Shown: piece after piece, positions 25,886 through 38,763 of the stretch | Numbering within the stretch: position 1 is the stretch's first letter | Layout of the letters: every line of letters starts with the position of its first letter | DNA from: Nomia melanderi | Taxonomy: Eukaryota > Arthropoda > Insecta > Hymenoptera > Halictidae | DNA: 64,000 bases | Direction of reading: 5' to 3' | Assembly: GCF_051020985.1 (NCBI RefSeq) | Contig: NW_027475133.1 | Location: 3,534,001 to 3,598,000, forward strand | The notes under the pieces: model-generated | What the model was told of the DNA's origin: nothing | What the model saw: only the letters and a program-made list of their open reading frames with translations | Databases searched by the model: none | Program-made: the position numbers and the translations under genes

Positions 25886-26179
25886 GTCTGTAGGAGGCCC
25901 CGGCGCATGAATCTGTGCAGCGGGAACCACCTCGGACCACCACGGGCCGAGAAAACGACCGTCTCATGGGGCCGGACGCTCAGGGTCAGTGAAAAATCCA
26001 ATATATATCTGGTGATATCTCGGGTGCTATTACAGATAGCGCAATAAATCAAAGTGCAATGTCTGTAGGAGGCCCTGGCGCATGAATCTGTGCAGCGGGA
26101 ACGACCTCGGGCCACCAGGGGCCCAGAAAACCACAGTCTCATGTGGCCGGACACTCAGGGTCAGGGAAAAATCCATTAT

Positions 26180-26205
26180 ATATCTGGTGATATAGTATAT
26201 CGGGT
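26180..26205 (+). repeat. Second 5-bp insertion, two monomers downstream
   Basis: Reads GGTGATATAGTATATCGGG where the homologue near 21,625 reads GGTGATATATCGGG. The inserted string (ATAGT-type) resembles the one near 25,865. Confidence 0.85.
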
Positions 26206-27004
26206 GCCATTAGAGATAGCTCGATAAATCAAAGTGCATTGTCTGCAGGAGGCCCTGACGCATGAACCTGTGCAGCGGGAACGACCTCGGACCACCAGGG
26301 GCCGATAAAACCACCGTCTCATGGGGCCGGACACTCAGGGTCAGGGGAAAATCCAATATATATCTGGTGATATCTCGGGTGCTATTACAGATAGCGCAAT
26401 AAACCAAAGTGAATTATCTGCAGGAGGCCCTGGCGCATGAATCTGTGCAGCGGGAACGACCTCGGGCCACCAGGGGCTGACAAAACGACCGTCTCATGGG
26501 GCCGGACACTCAGGGTCAGTGAAAAATCAAGTATATATCTGGTGATATCTCGGGTGCTATTAGAGATAGCGCAATAAACCAACGTGAATTATCTGCAGGA
26601 GGCGCTGGCGCATGAATCTGTGCAGCGGGAACGTCCTCGGACCTCCAGGGGCCGAGACAACCACAGTCTCATGGGGCCGGACACTCAGGGTCAGGGGAAA
26701 ATCCAATATATATCTGGTGATATCTCGGGTGCTATTACAGATAGCGCAATAAATCAAAGTGCATTGTCTGTAGGAGGCCCTGGCGCATGAATCTGTGCAG
26801 CGGGAACGACCTCGGACCATCAGGGGCCGAAAAAACCACAGTCTCATGGGGCCGGACACTCATGGTCAGGGTAAAATCCAATATATATCTGGTGATATCT
26901 CGGGTGCTATTACAGATAGCGCGATAAATCAAAGTGCATTGTCTGTAGGAGGCACAGACGAATGAGTCTGTGCAGCAGGAACGACCTCGAACCACCAGGG
27001 GCCG

Positions 27005-27094
27005 AGAAAATTACAGATATTCGGAATCCGTCACCCAAGGTCATGTGAAAATCCAGCATATATCTGGTGATATTTCGGGTGCTATTATAGATAG
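27005..27094 (+). repeat. D-patch variant monomer 5
   Basis: Same core. The upstream junction reads GGCACAGACGAATGAG where the other copies have GGCACTGGCGAATGAG. Confidence 0.9.
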
Positions 27095-28082
27095 CGCAAT
27101 AAACCAAAGTGAATTATCTGCAGGAGGCCCTGGCGCATGAATCTGTGCAGCGGGAACGACCTCGGACCACCAGGGGCCGAGAAAACCACAGTCTCATGGG
27201 GCCGAGAACTCAGGGTCAGGCAAAAATCCAATATATATCTGGTGATATCTCGGGTGCTATTACACATAGCGCATTAAACCAACGCGCATTGTCTGTAGGA
27301 GGCCATGGCGCATGAATCTGTGCAGCGGGAACGACATCGGACCACCAGGGGCCGAGAAAACCACCGTCTCATGGGGCCGGACACTCAAGGTCAGGGGAAA
27401 ATCCAATATATATGTGGTGATATCTCGGGTGCTATTACAGATAGCGCAATAAATCAAAGTGCATTGTCTGTAGGAGACCCTGGCGCATGAACCTGTCCAG
27501 CGGGAACGACCTCGGACCACCAGGGGCCGGGAAAACCACCGTCTCATGGGGCCGGACACTCTGGGTCAGCGAAAAATCCAATATATATCTGGTGATATCT
27601 CGGGTGCTATTACAGATAGCGCAATAAATCAAAGTGCATTGTCTGTAGGAGGCCCTGGCGCATGAATCTGTGCAGCGGGAACGACCTCGGACCACCAGGG
27701 GCCGAGGAAACCACAGTCTCATGGGGCCGGACACTCAGGGTCAGGGAAAAATCCAATATATATCTGGTGATATCTTGGGTGCTATTAGATATAGCGCGAT
27801 AAACCAAAGTGAATTATCTGCAGGAGGCCCTGGCGCATGAATCTGTGCAACGGGAACGACCTCGGACCACCAGGGGCCGAAAAATCCACAGTCTCATGGG
27901 GCCGGACACTCAGGATCAGGGAAAAATCCAATATATATCTGGTGATATCTTGGGTGGTATTAGAGATAGCGTAATAAACCAAAGTGAATTATCTGCAGGA
28001 GGCCCTGGCGCAAGAATCTGTGCAGCGGGAACGACCTCGGACCACCAGGGGCCGAGACAACAACCGTCTCATGGGGCCGGAC

Positions 28083-28135
28083 ACTCAGGGTCAGGGAAAA
28101 ATCCAATATATATATCTGGTGATATCTCGGGTTAT
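28083..28135 (+). repeat. First of sixteen (AT)5 monomers, 2 bp longer
   Basis: CCAATATATATATC here has one more AT than the usual CCAATATATATC, giving a 177-bp monomer. I found the same form near 28,631; 31,081; 33,361; 35,463; 37,388; 38,270; 39,491; 40,019; 41,773; 43,526; 46,325; 55,775; 57,528; 59,280 and 62,084. None was seen before 28 kb or in block A' (48.6-55.6 kb). Confidence 0.85.
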
Positions 28136-29983
28136 ATTACAGATAGCACAATAAATCAAAGTGCACTGTCTGTAGGAGGCCCTGGCGCATGAATCCGTGC
28201 AGAGGGAACGATTTCGGACCACCAGGGGCTGAGAAAACCACAGTCTCATGGAGCCGGACACTCAGGGTCAGGGGAAAATCCAATATATATCTGGTGATAT
28301 CTCGGGTGCTATTACAGATAGCGCAATAAATCAAAGTGAATTATCTGCAGGAGGCCCTGGCGCATGAATCTGTGCAGCGGGAACGACCTCGGACCACCAG
28401 GGGCCGAGAAAACCACAGTCACATGGGGCCGGTCACTCAGAGTCAGGGGAAAATCCAATATATATCTGGTGATATCTCGGGTGCTATTAGATACAGCGCA
28501 ATAAACCTAATTGAATTATCTGCAGGAGGCCCTGGCGCATGAATCTGGGCAGCGGGAACGACCTCGGACCACCAGGGGCCGAGAAAACCACAGTCTAGTG
28601 GGGCCGGACACTCAGGGTCAGGGGAAAATCCAATATATATATCAAGTGATATCTCGGGTGCTATTAGATACAGCGCAATAAACCAAAGTGTATTATCTGC
28701 AAGAGGCCCTGGCGCATGCATCTGTGCAGCGGGAACGACCTCGGACCACCAGGGGCCGAGAAAACTAAAGTCTCATGGGGACGGACACTCAGGGTCTGGG
28801 GAAAATCCATTATATATCTGGTGATATGTCGGGAGCTATTACAGATAGCGCAATAAATCAAAGTTCATTGTCTGGACGAGGCCCTGGCGCATGAATCTGT
28901 GCAGCGGGAACGACCTCGGTCCACCAGGGGCCGAGAAAACCACCGTCTCATGGGGCTGGACACTCAGGGTCAGGGAAAAATCCAATATATATCTGGTGAT
29001 ATCTCGGGTTATATTACAGATAGCACAATAAATCAAAGTGCATTGTCTGGACGAGGCCCTGGCGCATGAATCTGTGCAGCGGGAACGACCTCGGTCCACC
29101 AGGGGCCGAGAAAACCACCGTCTCATGGGGCTGGACACTCAGGGTGAGGGTAATATCCAATATATATCTGGTGATATCTCGGGTGCTATTACAGATAGCG
29201 CAATAAATCAAAGTGCATTGTCTGTAGGAGGCCCTGGCGCATGAACCTGTGCAGCGGCAACGACCTCGGACCACCAGGGGCCGAGAAAACCACAGACTCA
29301 TGGGGCCGGACACTCTGGGTCAGGGGAAAATCCAATATATATCTGGTGATATCTCGGGTGCTATTACAGATAGCGCAATAAATCAAAGTGCATTGTCTGC
29401 AGGAGGCCCTTGCGAATGAATCTGTTCAGCGGGAACGACCTCGGATCACCAGGGGCCGAGAAAACCACAGACACATGGGGCCGGACACTCAGGGTCGAGG
29501 AAAAATCCAATATATATCTGGTGATATCTCGGGTGCTATTAGAGATAGCGCGATAAATCAAAGTGAATTATCTGCAGGAGGCCCTGGCGCATGCATCTGT
29601 GCAGCGGGAACGACCTCGGACCACCAGGGGCCGAGAAAATCACCGTCTCATGGGGACGGGCACTCAGGGTCTGGGGAAAATCCAATATGTATCTGCTGAT
29701 ATCTCGGGTGCTATTAGAGATAGCGTAACAAACCAAAGTGCATTGTCTGTAGGAGGCCCTGGCGCATGAATCTGTGCAGCGGGAACGACCTCTGACCACA
29801 AGAGGCCGAGAAAACCACCGTCTCATGGGGCCGGACACTCAGGGTCGAGGAAAAATCCAATATATATCTGGTGATATCTCGGGTGCTATTACAGATAGCG
29901 CGATAAATCAAAGTGCATTGTCTGTAGGAGGCACTGGCGAATGAGTCTGTGCAGCAGGAACGACCTCGAACCACCAGGGGCCG

Positions 29984-30073
29984 AGAAAATTACACATATT
30001 CGGAATCCGTCACCCAAGGTCATGTGAAAATCCAGCATATATCTGGTGATATTTCGGGTGCTATTATAGATAG
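29984..30073 (+). repeat. D-patch variant monomer 6
   Basis: Same core with TTACACATATTCGG and with GCGCAACAAACC downstream. The GCGCAACAAACC change is shared with copy 7, fitting their places in the paired 4-kb duplications. Confidence 0.9.
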
Positions 30074-33000
30074 CGCAACAAACCAAAGTGAATTATCTGC
30101 AGTAGGCCCTGGCGCATGCATCTGTGCAGCGGGAACGACCTCGGACAAGCAGGGGCCGAGAAAGCCACAGACTCATGGGGCTGGACACTCACGGTTAGGT
30201 AAATCCAATATATATCTGGTGATATCTCGGGTGCTATTACAGATAGTACAATAAATCAAAGTGCACTGTCTGTAGGAGGCCCTGGCGCATGAATCTCTGC
30301 AGCGGGAACGACCTCGGACCACCAGGGGCCGAGAAAACCACAGTCTCATGGAGCCGGACACTCAGGGTCAGGGGAAAATCCAATATATATCTGGTGATAT
30401 CTCGGGTTGTATTACAGATAGCGCAATAAACCAAAGTGAATTATCTGCCGGAGGCCCTGGCGCATGAATCTGTGCAGCGGGAACGACCTCGGACCACCAG
30501 GGGCCGAGAAAACCACAGTCTCATGGAGCCGGACACTCAGGGTCAGGGGAAAATCCAATATATATCTGGTGATATCTCGGGTGCTATTAGATACAGCGCA
30601 ATAAACCTAATTGAATTATCTGCAGCAGGCCCTGGCGCATGAATCTGGGCAGCGGGAACGACCTCGGACCACCAGGGGCCGAGAAAACCACAGTCTAGTG
30701 GGGCCGGACACTCAGGGTCAGGGGAAAATCCAATATATATCTGGTGATATCTCGGGTGCTATTACAGATAGCGCAATAAATCAAAGTGAATTATCTGCAG
30801 GAGGCCCTGGCGCATGAATCTGTGCAGCGGGAACGACCTCGGACCACCAGGGGCCGAGAAAACCACAGTCTCATGGAGCCGGACACTCAGGGTCAGGGGA
30901 AAATCCAATATATATCTGGTGATATCTCGGGTGCTATTACAGATAGCGCAATAAATCAAAGTGAATTATCTGCAGGAGGCCCTGGCGCATGAATCTGGGC
31001 AGCGGGAACGACCTCGGACCACCAGGGGCCGAGAAAACCACAGTCTAGTGGGGCCGGACACTCAGGGTCAGGGGAAAATCCAATATATATATCTGGTGAT
31101 ATCTTGGGTGCTATTAGATATAGCGCAATAAACCAAAGTGAATTATCTGCAGGAGGCCCTGGCGCATGAATCTGTGCAACGGGAACGACCTCGGACCACC
31201 AGGGGCCGAAAAATCCACAGTCTCATGGGGCCGGACACTCAGGATCAGGGAAAAATCCAATATATATCTGGTGATATCTTGGGTGGTATTAGAGATAGCG
31301 TAATAAACCAAAGTGAATTATCTGCAGGAGGCCCTGGCGCAAGAATCTGTGCAGCGGGAACGACCTCGGACCACCAGGGGCCGAGACAACAACCGTCTCA
31401 TGGGGCCGGACACTCAGGGTCAGGGAAAAATCCAATATATATCTGGTGATATCTCGGGTTATATTACAGATAGCACAATAAATCAAAGTGCATTGTCTGT
31501 AGGAGGCCCTGGCGCATGAATCTGTGCAGAGGGAACGATTTCGGACCACCAGGGGCCGAGACAACAACCGTCTCATGGGGCCGGACACTCAGGGTCAGGG
31601 AAAAATCCAATATATATCTGGTGATATCTCGGGTTATATTACAGATAGCACAATAAATCAAAGTGCATTGTCTGTGGGAGGCCCTGGCGCATGAATCTGT
31701 GCAGAGGGAACGACCTCGGACCACCAGGGGCCGAGAAAACCACCGTCTCATGGCACCGGACACTCAGGGTCAGGGGAAAATCCAATATATATCTGGTGAT
31801 ATCTCGGGTGCTATTACAGATAGCGCAATAAATCAAAGTGAATTATCTGCAGGAGGCCCTGGCGCATGAATCTGTGCAGCGGGAACGTCCTCGGACCTCC
31901 AGGGGCCGAGACAACCACCGTCTCATGGGGCCGGGCACTCAGGGTCAGGGTAAAATCCAATATATATCTGGTGATATCTCGGGTGCTATTACAGATAGCG
32001 CAATAAATCAATGTGCATTGTCTGTAGGAGGCCCTGGCGCATGAATCTGTGCAGCGGGAACGACCTCGGACCACCAGGGTCCGAGAAAACCACAGTCTCA
32101 TGGGGCCGGACACTCAGGGTCAGGGAAAAATCCATTATATATCAGGTGATATATCGGGTGCCATTAGAGATAGCACGATAAATCAAAGTGCATTGTCTGC
32201 AGGAGGCCCTGACGCATGAATCTGTGCAGCGGGAACGACCTCGGACCACCAGGGGCCGAGAAAACCACAGTCTCATGGGGCCGAGAACTCAGGGTCAGGC
32301 AAAAATCCAATATATATCTGGTGATATCTCGGGTGCTATTACAGATAGCGCAATAAATCAAAGTGCATTGTCTGTAGGAGGCCCTGGCGCATGAATCTGT
32401 GCAGCGGGAACGACCTCGGACCACCAGGGGCCGAGGAAACCACAGTCTCATGGGGCCGGACACTCAGGGTCAGGGAAAAATCCAATATATATCTGGTGAT
32501 ATCTTGGGTGCTATTAGATATAGCGCGATAAACCAAAGTGAATTATCTGCAGGAGGCCCTGGCGCATGAATCTGTGCAACGGGAACGACCTCGGACCACC
32601 AGGGGCCGAAAAATCCACAGTCTCATGGGGCCGGACACTCAGGATCAGGGAAAAATCCAATATATATCTGGTGATATCTTGGGTGGTATTAGAGATAGCG
32701 TAATAAACCAAAGTGAATTATCTGCAGGAGGCCCTGGCGCAAGAATCTGTGCAGCGGGAACGACCTCGGACCACCAGGGGCCGAGACAACAACCGTCTCA
32801 TGGGGCCGGACACTCAGGGTCAGGGAAAAATCCAATATATATCTGGTGATATCTCGGGTTATATTACAGATAGCACAATAAATCAAAGTGCACTGTCTGT
32901 AGGAGGCCCTGGCGCATGAATCTGTGCAGAGGGAACGATTTCGGACCACCAGGGGCCGAGACAACAACCGTCTCATGGGGCCGGACACTCAGGGTCAGGG

Positions 33001-33945
33001 GAAAATCCAATATATATCTGGTGATATCTCGGGTGCTATTACAGATAGCGCAATAAATCAAAGTGAATTATCTGCAGCAGGCCCTGGCGCATGAATCTGT
33101 GCAGCGGGAACGACCTCGGACCACCAGGGGCCGAGAAAACCACAGTCACATGGGGCCGGTCACTCAGAGTCAGGGGAAAATCCAATATATATCTGGTGAT
33201 ATCTCGGGTGCTATTAGATACAGCGCAATAAACCTAATTGAATTATCTGCAGGAGGCCCTGGCGTATGAATCTGGGCAGCGGGAACGACCTCGGACCACC
33301 AGGGGCCGAGAAAACCACAGTCTAGTGGGGCCGGACACTCAGGGTCAGGGGAAAATCCAATATATATATCAAGTGATATCTCGGGTGCTATTAGATACAG
33401 CGCAATAAACCAAAGTGTATTATCTGCAAGAGGCCCTGGCGCATGCATCTGTGCAGCGGGAACGACCTCGGACCACCAGGGGCCGAGAAAACTAAAGTCT
33501 CATGGGGCCGGACACTCAGGGTCTGGGGAAAATCCATTATATATCTGGTGATATGTCGGGAGCTATTACAGATAGCGCAATAAATCAAAGTTCATTGTCT
33601 GGACGAGGCCCTGGCGCATGAATCTGTGCAGCGGGAACGACCTCGGTCCACCAGGGGCCGAGAAAACCACCGTCTCATGGGGCTGGACACTCAGGGTCAG
33701 GGAAAAATCCAATATATATCTGGTGATATCTCGGGTTATATTACAGATAGCACAATAAATCAAAGTGCATTGTCTGGACGAGGCCCTGGCGCATGAATCT
33801 GTGCAGCGGGAACGACCTCGGTCCACCAGGGGCCGAGAAAACCACCGTCTCATGGGGCTGGACACTCAGGGTGAGGGTAATATCCAATATATATCTGGTG
33901 ATATCTCGGGTGCTATTACAGATAGCGCAATAAATCAAAGTGCAT

Positions 33946-34295
33946 TGTCTGTAGGAGGCCCTGGCGCATGAACCTGTGCAGCGGCAACGACCTCGGACCA
34001 CCAGGGGCCGAGAAAACCACAGTCTCATGGGGCCGGACACTCTGGGTCAGGGGAAAATCCAATATATATCTGGTGATATCTCGGGTGCTATTACAGATAG
34101 CGCAATAAATCAAAGTGCATTGTCTGTAGGAGGCCCTGGCGCATGAACCTGTGCAGCGGCAACGACCTCGGACCACCAGGGGCCGAGAAAACCACAGTCT
34201 CATGGGGCCGGACACTCTGGGTCAGGGGAAAATCCAATATATATCTGGTGATATCTCGGGTGCTATTACAGATAGCGCGATAAATCAAAGTGCAT
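33946..34295 (+). repeat. Single monomer duplicated in tandem
   Basis: Two adjacent 175-bp monomers look identical over the marked features GCATGAACCTGTGCAGCGGC, CACTCTGGGTCAGGGG and ATTACAGATAGCGC. The homologous place in copy 1 (about 29.2-29.39 kb) has one such monomer. Confidence 0.8.
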
Positions 34296-34360
34296 TGTCT
34301 GTAGGAGGCACTGGGGAATGAGTCTGTGCAGCAGGAACGACCTCGAACCACCAGGGGCCG

Positions 34361-34450
34361 AGAAAATTACAGATATTCGGAATCCGTCACCCAAGGTCAT
34401 GTGAAAATCCAGCATATATCTGGTGATATTTCGGGTGCTATTATAGATAG
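34361..34450 (+). repeat. D-patch variant monomer 7
   Basis: Same core, with GCGCAACAAACC downstream like copy 6 (offset 4,377 bp). The upstream junction reads GGCACTGGGGAATGAG. Confidence 0.9.
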
Positions 34451-36659
34451 CGCAACAAACCAAAGTGAATTATCTGCAGTAGGCCCTGGCGCATGCATCT
34501 GTGCAGCGGGAACGACCTCGGACAAGCAGGGGCCGAGAAAGCCACAGACTCATGGGGCTGGACACTCACGGTTAGGGAAAAATCCAATATATATCTGGTG
34601 ATATCTCGGGTGCTATTACAGATAGTACAATAAATCAAAGTGCACTGTCTGTAGGAGGCCCTGGCGCATGAATCTCTGCAGCGGGAACGACCTCGGACCA
34701 CCAGGGGCCGAGAAAACCACAGTCTCATGGAGCCGGACACTCAGGGTCAGGGGAAAATCCAATATATATCTGGTGATATCTCGGGTGCTATTACAGATAG
34801 CGCAATAAACCAAAGTGAATTATCTGCAGGAGGCCCTGGCGCATGAATCTGTGCAGCGGGAACGACCTCGGACCACCAGGGGCCGAGAAAACCACAGTCT
34901 CATGGAGCCGGACACTCAGGGTCAGGGGAAAATCCAATATATATCTGGTGATATCTCGGGTGCTATTAGATACAGCGCAATAAACCTAATTGAATTATCT
35001 GCAGCAGGCCCTGGCGCATGAATCTGGGCAGCGGGAACGACCTCGGACCACCAGGGGCCGAGAAAACCACAGTCTAGTGGGGCCGGACACTCAGGGTCAG
35101 GGGAAAATCCAATATATATCTGGTGATATCTCGGGTGCTATTACAGATAGCGCAATAAATCAAAGTGAATTATCTGCAGGAGGCCCTGGCGCATGAATCT
35201 GTGCAGCGGGAACGACCTCGGACCACCAGGGGCCGAGAAAACCACAGTCTCATGGAGCCGGACACTCAGGGTCAGGGGAAAATCCAATATATATCTGGTG
35301 ATATCTCGGGTGCTATTACAGATAGCGCAATAAATCAAAGTGAATTATCTGCAGGAGGCCCTGGCGCATGAATCTGGGCAGCGGGAACGACCTCGGACCA
35401 CCAGGGGCCGAGAAAACCACAGTCTAGTGGGGCCGGACACTCAGGGTCAGGGGAAAATCCAATATATATATCTGGTGATATCTTGGGTGCTATTAGATAT
35501 AGCGCAATAAACCAAAGTGAATTATCTGCAGGAGGCCCTGGCGCATGAATCTGTGCAACGGGAACGACCTCGGACCACCAGGGGCCGAAAAATCCACAGT
35601 CTCATGGGGCCGGACACTCAGGATCAGGGAAAAATCCAATATATATCTGGTGATATCTTGGGTGGTATTAGAGATAGCGTAATAAACCAAAGTGAATTAT
35701 CTGCAGGAGGCCCTGGCGCAAGAATCTGTGCAGCGGGAACGACCTCGGACCACCAGGGGCCGAGACAACAACCGTCTCATGGGGCCGGACACTCAGGGTC
35801 AGGGAAAAATCCAATATATATCTGGTGATATCTCGGGTTATATTACAGATAGCACAATAAATCAAAGTGCATTGTCTGTAGGAGGCCCTGGCGCATGAAT
35901 CTGTGCAGAGGGAACGATTTCGGACCACCAGGGGCCGAGACAACAACCGTCTCATGGGGCCGGACACTCAGGGTCAGGGAAAAATCCAATATATATCTGG
36001 TGATATCTCGGGTTATATTACAGATAGCACAATAAATCAAAGTGCATTGTCTGTGGGAGGCCCTGGCGCATGAATCTGTGCAGAGGGAACGACCTCGGAC
36101 CACCAGGGGCCGAGAAAACCACCGTCTCATGGCGCCGGACACTCAGGGTCAGGGGAAAATCCAATATATATCTGGTGATATCTCGGGTGCTATTACAGAT
36201 AGCGCAATAAATCAAAGTGAATTATCTGCAGGAGGCCCTGGCGCATGAATCTGTGCAGCGGGAACGACCTCGGACCACCAGGGGCCGAGAAAACCACAGT
36301 CTCATGGAGCCGGACACTCAGGGTCAGGGGAAAATCCAATATATATCTGGTGATATCCCGGGTGCTATTACAGATAGCGCAATAAACCAAAGTGAATTAT
36401 CTGCAGGAGGCCCTGGCGCATGAATCTGTGCAGCGGGAACGACCTCGGACCACCAGGGGCCGAGAAAACCACAGTCTCATGGAGCCGGACACTCAGGGTC
36501 AGGGGAAAATCCAATATATATCTGGTGATATCTCGGGTGCTATTACAGATAGCGCAATAAATCAAAGTGACTTATCTGCAGGAGGCCCTGGCGCATGAAT
36601 CTGTGCAACGGGAACGACCTCGGACCACCAGGGGCCGAAAAATCCACAGTCTCATGGGG

Positions 36660-37645
36660 CCGGACACTCAGGGTCAGGGAAAAATCCAATATATATCTGG
36701 TGATATCTCGGGTTATATTACAGATAGCACAATAAATCAAAGTGCATTGTCTGTGGGAGGCCCTGGCGCATGAATCTGTGCAGAGGGAACGACCTCGGAC
36801 CACCAGGGGCCGAGAAAACCACCGTCTCATGGCGCCGGACACTCAGGGTCAGGGGAAAATCCAATATATATCTGGTGATATCTCGGGTGCTATTACAGAT
36901 AGCGCAATAAATCAAAGTGAATTATCTGCAGGAGGCCCTGGCGCATGAATCTGTGCAGCGGGAACGACCTCGGACCACCAGGGGCCGAGAAAACCACAGT
37001 CACATGGGGCCGGTCACTCAGGGTCAGGGGAAAATCCAATATATATCTGGTGATATCTCGGGTGCTATTACAGATAGCGCAATAAACCAAAGTGAATTAT
37101 CTGCAGGAGGCCCTGGCGCATGAATCTGTGCAGCGGGAACGACCTCGGACCACCAGGGGCCGAGAAAACCACAGTCTCATGGAGCCGGACACTCAGGGTC
37201 AGGGGAAAATCCAATATATATCTGGTGATATCTCGGGTGCTATTAGATACAGCGCAATAAACCTAATTGAATTATCTGCAGGAGGCCCTGGCGCATGAAT
37301 CTGGGCAGCGGGAACGACCTCGGACCACCAGGGGCCGAGAAAACCACAGTCTAGTGGGGCCGGACACTCAGGGTCAGGGGAAAATCCAATATATATATCT
37401 GGTGATATCTTGGGTGCTATTAGATATAGCGCAATAAACCAAAGTGAATTATCTGCAGGAGGCCCTGGCGCATGAATCTGTGCAACGGGAACGACCTCGG
37501 ACCACCAGGGGCCGAAAAATCCACAGCCTCATGGGGCCGGTCACTCAGGATCAGGGAAAAATCCAATATATATCTGGTGATATCTTGGGTGGTATTAGAG
37601 ATAGCGTAATAAACCAAAGTGAATTATCTGCAGGAGGCCCTGGCG
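36660..37645 (+). repeat. About 1-kb segment repeated at offset 2,104 bp, copy 1
   Basis: Matches 38,764-39,749 (12 monomers plus 4 bp). The order is a TTATATTACAG monomer, CTCATGGCGCCGG, CAGTCACATGGGG with GGTCACTCAGGG, CATGGAGCCGG, AACCTAATTGAATTATC, a (AT)5 monomer with GATATCTTGGG, and GAAAAATCCACAGCCTC. Between the copies a shorter series of the same monomers (37.6-38.7 kb) recombines them again. Confidence 0.75.
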
Positions 37646-38763
37646 CATGAATCTGTGCAGCGGGAACGACCTCGGACCACCAGGGGCCGAGAAAACCACA
37701 GTCTCATGGAGCCGGACACTCAGGGTCAGGGGAAAATCCAATATATATCTGGTGATATCTCGGGTGCTATTACAGATAGCGCAATAAATCAAAGTGAATT
37801 ATCTGCAGGAGGCCCTGGCGCATGAATCTGTGCAGCGGGAACGACCTCGGACCACCAGGGGCCGAGAAAACCACAGTCACATGGGGCCGGTCACTCAGGG
37901 TCAGGGGAAAATCCAATATATATCTGGTGATATCTCGGGTGCTATTACAGATAGCGCAATAAATCAGAGTGAATTATCTGCAGGAGGCCCTGGCGCATGA
38001 ATCTGTGCAGCGGGAACGACCTCGGACCACCAGGGGCCGAGAAAACCACAGTCACATGGGGCCGGTCACTCAGGGTCAGGGGAAAATCCAATATATATCT
38101 GGTGATATCTCGGGTGCTATTAGATACAGCGCAATAAACCTAATTGAATTATCTGCAGGAGGCCCTGGCGCATGAATCTGGGCAGCGGGAACGACCTCGG
38201 ACCACCAGGGGCCGAGAAAACCACAGTCTAGTGGGGCCGGACACTCAGGGTCAGGGGAAAATCCAATATATATATCTGGTGATATCTTGGGTGCTATTAG
38301 ATATAGCGCAATAAACCAAAGTGAATTATCTGCAGGAGGCCCTGGCGCATGAATCTGTGCAACGGGAACGACCTCGGACCACCAGGGGCCGAAAAATCCA
38401 CAGTCTCATGGGGCCGGACACTCAGGATCAGGGAAAAATCCAATATATATCTGGTGATATCTTGGGTGGTATTAGAGATAGCGTAATAAACCAAAGTGAA
38501 TTATCTGCAGGAGGCCCTGGCGCAAGAATCTGTGCAGCGGGAACGACCTCGGACCACCAGGGGCCGAGACAACAACCGTCTCATGGGGCCGGACACTCAG
38601 GGTCAGGGAAAAATCCAATATATATCTGGTGATATCTCGGGTTATATTACAGATAGCACAATAAATCAAAGTGCATTGTCTGTAGGAGGCCCTGGCGCAT
38701 GAATCTGTGCAGAGGGAACGATTTCGGACCACCAGGGGCCGAGACAACAACCGTCTCATGGGG

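Larger units (their letters stand above)
24655..26540 (+). repeat. Segment related to 20.3-22.0 kb, copy 2
   Basis: Contains the same variant series but with an extra pair of monomers near 25.35-25.7 kb and one fewer near 25.9 kb. CATAGTCTGTAGG with GGAGGCCCCGG and GACCACCACGGGCC, which lie in successive monomers at 21.15-21.39 kb, are here in one monomer, showing a one-monomer deletion. Confidence 0.7.
27575..31885 (+). repeat. Near-tandem large duplication, copy 1 (4.3 kb)
   Basis: It matches 32,304-36,264 in monomer order at offset 4,729 then 4,727 bp. After about 29.4 kb the offset becomes 4,377-4,379 bp, because this copy contains about two more monomers. Markers include GAAAAATCCACAG with CAGGATCAGGG, GATATCTTGGG, GGCGCAAGAATCTG, GATTTCGGACC and GGACGAGGCCC. 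Confidence 0.85.
32304..36264 (+). repeat. Near-tandem large duplication, copy 2 (3.96 kb)
   Basis: Second copy of 27,575-31,885, separated from it by only about 420 bp. It lacks the GCCCTTGCGAATG and CCTCTGACCACAAGAGG monomers present at 29.4-29.9 kb, and instead has a duplicated GCATGAACCTG monomer before the D patch. The net difference is two monomers (350 bp). Confidence 0.85.

Noticed and set aside
25675..26154. 159-codon open frame on the minus strand, the longest in the window, and similar long frames at 21,300-21,773 and 53,181-53,654
   Set aside because: Each crosses a monomer whose length is divisible by 3: 180 bp through a 5-bp insertion, or 174 bp through a one-base loss (ACAGGGGCCC near 21,555; CCAGGGATAAG near 53,445). 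The frame stays open for one extra monomer by accident, and the protein is just the satellite translated twice.
27809..28192. 127-codon plus-strand frame
   Set aside because: Explained by the 177-bp (AT)5 monomer near 28,105, which keeps the frame. No ribosome-binding or splice context is specific to it.
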